In this document: positions 56,940 through 64,000 of the stretch, one piece after another
Position numbering within the stretch: the stretch's first letter is position 1
Layout: every line of letters begins with the position of its first letter
Source: Haplosporangium gracile
Lineage: Eukaryota > Mortierellomycota > Mortierellomycetes > Mortierellales > Mortierellaceae
Reading direction: 5' to 3'
NCBI GenBank assembly: GCA_015499985.1
Contig: JAAAUF010000002.1
Coordinates: 26,040 to 90,039 of the forward strand
Length of the DNA stretch: 64,000 nucleotides
Position numbers and translations under genes: made by a program
Notes under the pieces: model-generated
The model's database searches: none
What the model was told of the DNA's origin: nothing
What the model saw: only the letters and a program-made list of their open reading frames with translations

Positions 56940-58340
56940 TCAAAGGCGGCTGCGAGAGTCCTCCTCGGCGACCTTAACAAGCATCTTGCCAGTGTTATCG
57001 CCCCTGAACAACTTTACAAGAGCCTCAGGTGCGCTCTCAATGCCATGGACAATCGTTTCGCGGCTCTGGAGCTTGCCCTCCTTGATCCACTGCGACATAT
57101 CCTCAATCGCCTTGCCGTACTGCTTGGCATAGTCAAACACAATGAAGCCCTCCATCCTTGCGCGCTGGGTGATCAACGCACTGTAGTAAGCTATTATGAG
57201 AAGAGACATAGACACAAGTATTAGCTTTGATACTTGCTGGGTCCCTGATACTACCGATAATAGCATAATCCGCAATTCGCATTATTCACCTGGTCCCTTG
57301 GGGGTGGCATCGTTGTAAGTGCTAATGGCACCGCAGACAATGATGCGGCCCTTGAAGGCAATGCGTCTCAAACAAGCATCCAAAATGTCTCCGCCAGTGT
57401 TATCGAAAAAGATGTCAATCAACTTCGGAGTAACGGCGCAGAGGTCCTTGAAGAAGGTCTTCGACTTGTAGTTGAGGGCAGCGTCCAATCCGAGCTCCTT
57501 CACCAAGTAATCGCACTTGTCAGGAGATCCAGCAACTCCAATAACGCGGCAGCCAAAGACATGCTTGGCGATCTGAGCAGCAACCATACCAGTTGCACCA
57601 GCAGCCTAAAAGAAAAATAGTAAACATGGGTCGGTGTGAATCGTATGTTTTCTTCTTTTCTTCGATCACAGCCGACACGCCTCTGGACACAGACCGGGCC
57701 TCTGAAACATCTTAGCAATAAAGGACTTACGCCAGAGACGACAACTGTGCAGTTGGGACCACCCTTCTTGACAATCTCGCCGACCTCATAGAGACCAAAG
57801 TAAGCGGTCAGACCGGTCATTCCCAAGACACCGAGGTAGGTCGATGGCGAAACACCGGGGAAAGCCTTGATCTTAACAAGATCCTCCGAGGGCTTCAAGA
57901 CGGCATACTCTTGCCAGCCGCAGGTGGCGCGAACGAGCTCACCAACCTTGTAGTTGATGTTGTTGGACTTGATGACCTGGGCAACATCGGCAGAGCGCAT
58001 CACCTCGTCAATGCGGACAGGGCGGATGTATCTAGTGAAATATATTGAAGAGAAATTGTCAATTAAGTGCCTTTTGATTTGTATCGTGCTGGAAGAGATC
58101 AGTTAAAGTAGGAAAGAAAATGAACACGGACGATGCATACGAGACTACTTACGAGCGGACATCGCGCATCCAGCCACGCATGGCGGGATCGAGCGAGATG
58201 TAGAGGACCTTGACCAGGATCTCATTGGGACCAAGCTCGCTTGAGAGGGACTCCTTCTGGACCCTGAAGGTGGTCTTGGGATCGATATCGGCGACGGGTC
58301 TGCTGGCCAGGACGATCTGAGTATTTTCGATAGCAACCAT
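56940..58340 (-). CDS. NADPH-dependent medium-chain reductase (PTGR/leukotriene B4 dehydrogenase-like)
   Basis: Model: complement(join(56940..57190, 57290..57605, 57731..58031, 58153..58340)), 351 aa, GT-AG and in phase. It is a zinc-free MDR enzyme of the group with prostaglandin reductase, 2-alkenal reductase and curcumin reductase, which reduce alpha,beta-unsaturated ketones and aldehydes. Seen are the N-terminal LVKVLYISLDPAMRGWM, typical of the group, GVLGMTGLTAYFGL, the nucleotide-binding SGAAGATGMVAAQIAK (about 162-177), GSPDKCDYLVKELGLDAALNY, FDNTGGDILDACL and GRIIVCGAISTYN. The C-terminus has GFIVFDYAKQYG and ETIVHGIESAPEALVKLFRG. None of the Zn-binding residues of alcohol dehydrogenases is evident. 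A role in detoxifying lipid-peroxidation aldehydes is inferred; the substrate is unknown. Confidence 0.92.
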
Positions 58341-58834
58341 TGTGTGTACGTTGTGTTGTTTAGGAAAGGCGGGTGAAAGTGTTGCTGGAAATGAAGAGTG
58401 AATGAGAGAATGAAGAAAGAGAGATGAATGTGAGAAAAATAAAAAGGTAACAGTATTTGTATGCAAATCAAAGTATGGTCAGCAACAGCGGCTCTAAATG
58501 ATCGGTCCAATGTGATTTTGAGCCGCACAAATTTTCACTTCCCCACATTTGGTCCAGGTGCCCTCCCACGGATCCCTTCGATCACACCCGGACTGCCCGA
58601 GGGCTTGGACGTCGCGTCTTCATATCGGCGTCCAACTTGCCGGAGGGGTCAATTGCTCGATATATTCCGGACACACTTTGTCTTTTTACTAGAGATATGT
58701 AGTTTATTAGTGTTCTTACAAATGCGGTTTTGTACAAGAATTAAAAATAAGAAAAAAAGAAAAGCATTTACGAAAAATAAGTGAGTAGAGTGGGGAGTGC
58801 AAAATATGTGTAGAAAGTGTGTAGAATTGAAAGG
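58341..58834. other. Intergenic region upstream of the reductase gene
   Basis: This region holds the reductase promoter and the 3' flank of the acidic-protein gene. It has AT-rich ends and a non-repetitive middle at 58480-58670 in which I find no gene. Confidence 0.45.
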
Positions 58835-60517
58835 TTAATCGAGGTCCATGTCTGTGGCCTGTTTCTCTAAGTCCATCAGAGGTGCATCGTCCGATAGATC
58901 GTACTCCTCGTCGTCCGCCAAGTTTCCGTCGTCGTCATCGTCGCTCAGCTCCTCAACCACAACAGAAGAGGCGAGATCGCCATCTTGATTGTCGCCCTCC
59001 TCCCAGATGATGCTTCGTCTTCGGTTGAAGCGCGAGGAAGGCTCTTGACCAATAGGTTCCCGCTGGTAGAGTACCATTTCATGGCCCTGTAGCTCGTCCA
59101 GGTCGGCATGGCCAATCGCTTCGTCATTCATCCAGCGATCCCATTCGACCAATTGGCTGTGAGGCGTCAAAGAAACACTCCTGGGACCCTTGTATAGGAC
59201 CATCGCTTGGCGATCTGAGTAATTGGAATCCAAGGACGACTGTCCTCCTTTCGCACTGGGCTCTTCTTGCTGCATTAGATGTTCTTGGTCGGACAACACT
59301 CTCTCCTCCTGCGAAATGTCGCCGACAGTCGTATCCATTGCATGTTCGGTCCAGAGACCGCTGGCACGGAAACATGGCTCTTCATGGGCATGTGCCGATC
59401 CTGCTTCTGCTGCTGCCGATCCTCCACTGCATATGACTCTTCCCAAGAAAGGAACTCGATGTGTCCGGTTGGATCCAATGAAGTCATTGCGCGCGTTCCT
59501 GCGCCGCACGTCGGCCTTCATTCTTGTTGACAGTCGGTCAATCTCGCTCTCGTCGTCGCTCAGAAAGTGTAAGTACTGACATCGATTAGTTTTTCTGAGT
59601 CGTATCCTTTTGGCTGGTGAGGGATCGGAAGGCGAGGGATCCAGTATGGGCAGCAAGGTTCCATCCGTCTGGAGTTCGAAAATTTGATGCAGCGAGTCGG
59701 CGGTCTCTGGTGGCGAGGATGGCTCACACAAGGAATTCCGGCGTCGTTTGTGCTGCTCTTTGTCGACCATGTGTATGGGCACCAACTCCTCGCCGGATGA
59801 CAAATCAATAATGCTTGGCCCTTTTGAGTTTCGAACAAACGCTGGGGATTTCGAGAAAACATTCCTGTGCGACCAAGCCGAGATAGGAGATGAGGCCTGT
59901 GGGAAGACAAGTGGAGTTTTACGCTGAAAGAGTGGTGAATCAGGTTCGGTCTCGCTGTTTTGGTTGGGGTTGAAGGATGGTGTTGGCGGAGGTGTCCGAG
60001 GTCTTGCGGAAGATGATCCAGATGAAGGTGGTTGGCGTGAAGTAGATCCTGTTAACTGCGAAGTGGCCGGACACTTGGAAAGTGAGTTTTTGGCTCTTTT
60101 GCACGGTCTTGAGAGCCATGGTGAGCTTCCGTTCAGGTTCGATAAGGAGGCCTTCCAGCAGCCATTGGTGTCGCTGTGCGACACTGCATCATCATGGAAC
60201 TCCTGCAAGGAGGCATCGAGTGCCGCAAAGAACTCTGGCTCGAACTGAAGAGGGTGTTTCCGCTTGTATGGGTTGTTGGTGCTGCTGCTTGCTGCAGTAG
60301 AATCTTTTTTGCTGTTGTTATCGTTGCTGTTGCTGGTGCAGGGATGGAGAGTGCTGGAGCAAGACAAGGACGAATGAGGAGGGGATGAAGTGAAGGGAAG
60401 GTTTTGATGACGGTGGTGGTGATGTAGGGTGGTGTCCCTGTCTTGCCGGTGATGTGCTTCCGCTGCCGAGAGGGATGATGTGAATGCGGCGAGCGGGTCC
60501 ACCTGACGAGCAAACAT
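58835..60517 (-). CDS. Acidic, Ser-rich protein of unknown function
   Basis: A single long open frame encodes 560 aa from an ATG at 60517. I do not recognise it. The N-terminal 80 residues are His/Ser-rich. Two small folded-looking blocks contain Asp/Phe/Leu-rich text (FEPEFFAALDASLQEFHDDA) and LRKTNRCQYLHFLSDDESEI. Basic clusters KKR-type (NPYKRKHP, KRAKN, HKRRRNS, KRIRLRK) suggest nuclear localisation. The C-terminus is very acidic (EELSDDDDDGNLADDEEYDL), ending DMDLD. Many SP/TP sites suggest phosphorylation. The frame is uninterrupted and codon use looks like that of neighbouring genes, so a real gene is likely. A nuclear regulator is the plain inference from composition. Confidence 0.65.
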   Translation of the reverse strand: MFARQVDPLAAFTSSLSAAEAHHRQDRDTTLHHHHRHQNLPFTSSPPHSSLSCSSTLHPCTSNSNDNNSKKDSTAASSSTNNPYKRKHPLQFEPEFFAALDASLQEFHDDAVSHSDTNGCWKASLSNLNGSSPWLSRPCKRAKNSLSKCPATSQLTGSTSRQPPSSGSSSARPRTPPPTPSFNPNQNSETEPDSPLFQRKTPLVFPQASSPISAWSHRNVFSKSPAFVRNSKGPSIIDLSSGEELVPIHMVDKEQHKRRRNSLCEPSSPPETADSLHQIFELQTDGTLLPILDPSPSDPSPAKRIRLRKTNRCQYLHFLSDDESEIDRLSTRMKADVRRRNARNDFIGSNRTHRVPFLGRVICSGGSAAAEAGSAHAHEEPCFRASGLWTEHAMDTTVGDISQEERVLSDQEHLMQQEEPSAKGGQSSLDSNYSDRQAMVLYKGPRSVSLTPHSQLVEWDRWMNDEAIGHADLDELQGHEMVLYQREPIGQEPSSRFNRRRSIIWEEGDNQDGDLASSVVVEELSDDDDDGNLADDEEYDLSDDAPLMDLEKQATDMDLD

Positions 60518-60815
60518 GGGCAGAAAGACAACGACGACGGAAAGGGCGTGTGGATGCGGTTGACGATCCTTTGCTTTGCTTCTACTCCAGGGTCGGGTGG
60601 TGTTGGTGGATCAGGCCTGAGGGTAAAAGGTCGATGGTGGTGGTGGCGGTCCGTTAGTGGCACCTTTACAAAGTATTGGGCGAAGGGGTGGGGAAGGAAG
60701 AGAGAGTCATAAAAAAAGGTGATGGTCTGATTAAATAGATGGTGACGAAAAAATCTCCCGCACATGTAAGGCAAAGTCAGTCAATCACTTTTATGATGCT
60801 TCTACATAGTACAAT

Positions 60816-61571
60816 TTAGAAACGACTGGTGGTCGTCTTGTTCGGCACCTCAAACTCATCTTCAAAGCGGCCCAGTCCACCAATGCCTGACCGGCTGCCT
60901 GCATATCCTGATCCTGACGTGCCCGAGACCGACCCGACAGAGCCAGCCCCTGAAACACCAGCTGCGCGGATGCCGACCTCGTTTCCAATAGGGCGTCTTC
61001 CAGGCACACTCACAACATGTGCAGAATGAATCCAGCCCCAGCGATATGCCAACTCGTGCGCGCAAATCTCGCCAAATCCAAGGAACACGCCGTTGATAAA
61101 GGGCAAAATAAAGTTAATGGCAGTCATCTTGACGAGCGAGAGGATGGTCTCTCGGCTGATGAATGGGGCTAGGACCTTCCAGGGCATGGTCTGATTCACA
61201 TCGATAACATCTGTTGATAGCTCCGTGAATGAAGACAGGGGCACAGCAGGGTTGGCGGGTTTGGCAGGGACCACTCCAGTGACAAAAGGACGGGTGGTGG
61301 GTGTGTTGGAGACGACGTCAGGAGCAGTGTGCTTTGAGGGCGCAAACTTACTGCTCTTGTCTTTGTTGTCTCCGTGTTCGGCTTTAAAACTGTCGTCCTC
61401 GGGATGGTCCAGAATGGTCGATGAGTTGAGGGAGGTGACCTCGGGTGAGGAGTGGTCGTAATCGGCCTTTTCGAGGAGGATTCCTGATGAGGCGTTGTCG
61501 CCGTCCTCCATGGGCTCCTCGAGATGGGTCTCTGTTGCGGGGTCGTGCAGCTCCTTTGTATGATCGGACAT
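60816..61571 (-). CDS. MIM1: Mitochondrial outer-membrane import factor Mim1 (TOM13 family)
   Basis: A single exon encodes 251 aa. Mim1 forms the MIM complex that inserts alpha-helical proteins into the outer mitochondrial membrane. The diagnostic segment is at residues 151-180: AINFILPFINGVFLGFGEIC followed by AHELAYRWGW. It includes the GxxxG-type packing motif (G161/G165/G167) and the conserved FGE-AHE-R-GW core of the TOM13 family. Yeast Mim1 is 113 aa, with an N-terminal cytosolic part and a short C-terminus. This protein has a longer acidic, Ser/Thr-rich N-terminus (about 140 residues) and a C-terminal tail of about 70 residues rich in Gly and Ser. The core is convincing; the extensions look disordered. 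Confidence 0.88.
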   Translation of the reverse strand: MSDHTKELHDPATETHLEEPMEDGDNASSGILLEKADYDHSSPEVTSLNSSTILDHPEDDSFKAEHGDNKDKSSKFAPSKHTAPDVVSNTPTTRPFVTGVVPAKPANPAVPLSSFTELSTDVIDVNQTMPWKVLAPFISRETILSLVKMTAINFILPFINGVFLGFGEICAHELAYRWGWIHSAHVVSVPGRRPIGNEVGIRAAGVSGAGSVGSVSGTSGSGYAGSRSGIGGLGRFEDEFEVPNKTTTSRF

Positions 61572-62690
61572 TGCTATTCGTTGGTATTGGTGGTGTTGGG
61601 AGGCAAAGTGTCGGTTGAAAGGCCATACGCGAGGGATAAAGTAGCGACGTCACAGAGAAGCGTGATGTGACGCGCTTTCAACCGTTTCTGCCCTGGCTTG
61701 CAGGGACTGTCTGGAAAAGAATGTAATCCCGAAAAGATAAAAACGGTCGTGGCCAGTGGTCGTTCATGTCTGTGGGTAGAAAACCAATTATTCTATTTAA
61801 ACATAGGCGGAGGGACCAAAGGTTTCCATTTCGTATATGTATGTGCATTGTAAGGAGGTAGCTTCAACTTGACAAAGTCAACAGTGTCACTTCACATTAC
61901 AAAAGTTTTGCAACAACAAAAAACTATGCGTGAATCCCCTGAGAAAAGCGCTGAGAAAAATACATTTTTTTGAATAAGCTACTTCATATACTCATTGTTT
62001 TTATCTGTTATCATCATCATTCATCGACTGGGAGACCTTGGCTCCATAAGATATACACCATGACCATAATCTCATTCCTGCGATAATATAGGTGCGAAAA
62101 ATGTGAATGAAAAAGTCTTGCTAATCCCATAGACAATAATCTATTGAGCGCGCTGTACACAGCGAGAAAAAAAAATTGAGCCACGACTTTGGGAGTTATT
62201 GAGCCGAAGGATCAGGAACAAATCCGCAACGCGCTCGATGCTTCCCCCATGTAACGGTAGTGCAGACTTTTTCACCCGAAATGCTCCATCATGACAGAGT
62301 AATATCGAACCTTCCCTAGCTCGTCATATCCCCTCTTATCAGATTCTTCTCTCAATTCCCTCCTCTGATGTTTCAAGACCAATGCACGTTTGAACTTCCA
62401 TAGCCGCAGGACGCCACGCCTGGAAAGGCACCCATTAAGTTAAGATTTCTCAGCCATTTTAAGTCTCGAATGTCTAAGAAAGAAGTCCAGGATGGAAAGA
62501 TGCACGTTCGTGCATCGACGACAGTTTTCACGCCTGTTTTAGGCTCTTGCTATAAGGGATGAATATTCAACCAAAAGTTCATTTTCTTCTTCTCTTCTAC
62601 ACTTTCCCTCTGCAGTCACTCAGCCGCACGCGCCAGTTCCACTCTTTCCCATCCCCATTCATCTGCTCTCCAACCGGATTTTGCTCACTC
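61572..62690. other. Intergenic region upstream of MIM1
   Basis: About 1.1 kb lies between the MIM1 start and the possible small gene at 62691. I see no coding sequence or structured RNA. The region immediately before 62691 is CT-rich. Confidence 0.45.
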
Positions 62691-62960
62691 ATGAGCCTTG
62701 ATAGCACTTCAAGGATCTTCTTCATCGTCACCTTCTCGCTCCTCTCACTCGGCGTGATCGGCGCCATGCTCAACATGGGCGGATGCTTTCGTATTCCGTT
62801 CCGCAGGTTCAAGATCTCCCGCTCCAGTTCCACTGCCACGGTCACGGTTACGCCCCTTCAAAAGTCCACCGGTGTCTCCGCCCTTCTTCCCTACACCGTG
62901 GTCGAGATAGGTGGTACTCATCCTGAAAAGTCCCCAGTCGTTGCCTCGGAGTCAAAGTAG
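62691..62960 (+). CDS. Possible small single-pass membrane protein
   Basis: 89 aa from the ATG at 62691 (MSLDSTSRIFF). A hydrophobic segment (IFFIVTFSLLSLGVIGAML) is followed by a short Cys/Gly turn, basic residues (RIPFRRFKISR) and a Ser/Thr-rich tail. The frame could begin further upstream at 62559, giving 133 aa, but that part is translated leader-like DNA. The topology suits a small anchored protein. I do not recognise it, and a chance frame is possible. Confidence 0.4.
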   Translation: MSLDSTSRIFFIVTFSLLSLGVIGAMLNMGGCFRIPFRRFKISRSSSTATVTVTPLQKSTGVSALLPYTVVEIGGTHPEKSPVVASESK

Positions 62961-64000
62961 TCGCCTCTTTGTTTGTCTACTCCCGATCGCGTCGTCTTCT
63001 GTTGTTTATAAGCGAATGAACTTGTTGTTCGCGTTGCATCCACTTGAAGTGACCACGCGACTACCTGTCGCGTTAGGCGCTTGGAGTTGAAGAGCAACAT
63101 GGCATAGACGTCTCCATCACCCCCTCCCTTTTCCTAGAATTCATTGTTGTCTCTTACATAGCTTGCATCTGGCCCGACCACGTTTTTTTTTGTTCTCTAT
63201 CGACTAAAGCTACTCGCCGCCGCCGCCACAAAGGCGGACCTCAGCATTGCCCACAAAGTAATTCTATGACTGAGCACGGCGGAGGACGATTGATGGCTCT
63301 GGGTGCTATTCACTGCGGCGTGCTTTTCTCTTTTTCTCGCAATCCATTATCGCAGTGTTTACTCTGGCATCGCACTCACATTGCATGCATCACGTTGCCT
63401 TCCTTGTTTTGGTAAACAGAAAACAACCCAACCCCTATTTGCTACGGCGTCATTTTGCGGTGTTGACAAAAGCCAATTATTTGTTTGCGACCACAACCAC
63501 ACTGCCACAGACCTAAATAACAGGTGTGTCAACTTCTTCTCTTCTTCCTCCCCTCACCAATCAATCAAAAAGGGACAAGCAAAGATGATGGCCCACGGAG
63601 AGCAAGAGTAGACATAATAGGCCGAGCTCTCAAAAAAAAAGAAAAATGACACTAAAACCGAAGGAGAGGGAAGTGCTGCGTGTGTAGGCGGTGCCTCTTC
63701 CTGCAGTTTAAGTTTTAAGTTGGGGGTCTACTTTTGTTTGTTTTTTTTTTCAAAACCCAGGAAAGATCGAAAGCGGGCCGAGTGGTGGCAAGTAAACTCT
63801 TTTATCATTACCGGAGTAGGATGAAAATGGGAGGATGAAATGAGATGAGAGTTGTTGCTTGCCACCTCGTTTTTGCTTTTTTTCATCTCGCGTCAATACA
63901 TAAAGTGGCCCGAAGACCCTCCCACCGCTTGTTGTTTCTACTTCCCTTCCCTTTCTCTCTCTCTCTCTCTTTTCTTCATCCTGTTGTCCCCTCACCAATC
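62961..64000. other. Right-hand end of window, no gene seen
   Basis: About 1 kb. It contains a GCC-type repeat near 63210-63236, T and A homopolymers, and a CT run at 63953-63972 near the edge, which may be the leader of a gene outside the window. No coding sequence is supported. Confidence 0.45.

Overview
The window is nuclear DNA of a filamentous fungus. Genes are densely interrupted by short introns (mostly 50-300 nt, GT...AG) and the proteins match fungal families such as a PMT mannosyltransferase, Mim1, Kgd4, Vma13 and a His-brace LPMO. Intergenic DNA is rich in poly-A/T and CT tracts, and several proteins carry long glutamine runs. The combination suggests an early-diverging fungus of the Mortierella type. 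This is inference, because no rRNA or species marker is present. Two runs of 10 N (25198-25207 and 44516-44525) mark assembly gaps. All exon models were built by hand from splice signals and reading phase, and every multi-exon model given with junctions closes in frame.

Layout. 0.4-7.6 kb: mitochondrial enoyl-CoA isomerase, pyrroline-5-carboxylate reductase, a Q-rich protein of unknown role and a secreted LPMO-like protein. 8.7-13.7 kb: FKBP12, a FYVE-finger protein, a small actin-type RPEL-repeat protein and a small secreted Cys-rich protein. 14.3-26 kb: succinyl-CoA ligase beta, a DUF1640 (Fmp32/MCUR1-type) inner-membrane protein, ribosomal protein bL19m, V-ATPase subunit H, a CsbD-like hydrophilin, splicing factor SF3a60 and Kgd4, the last broken by an assembly gap. 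26-30.8 kb is gene-poor. 30.8-37.8 kb: a membrane-anchored Cys-rich surface protein and an unusually large protein O-mannosyltransferase. 37.8-45.8 kb is an 8-kb stretch without a gene I can support. 45.8-61.6 kb: an Mga2/Spt23-like IPT factor lacking ankyrin repeats and membrane anchor, a basic-repeat protein of unknown role, eIF2A, an NADPH-dependent medium-chain reductase, an acidic unknown protein and the outer-membrane biogenesis factor Mim1. 61.6-64 kb holds one possible small membrane protein.

How the genes relate. There is no obvious biosynthetic cluster, defence island or mobile element. Mitochondrial functions are frequent: Eci1, SUCLA2-type ligase, DUF1640 protein, bL19m, Kgd4 and Mim1, with P5C reductase as an associated metabolic enzyme. 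The DUF1640 and bL19m genes are head to head across about 330 bp and may share a promoter.

The most unusual items are the RPEL gene built from symmetrical repeat exons, the soluble-looking Mga2 homologue, the 1255-residue PMT, an LPMO that fits no AA family I can name with confidence, a GC-AG intron, and 4-nt and 11-nt exons.
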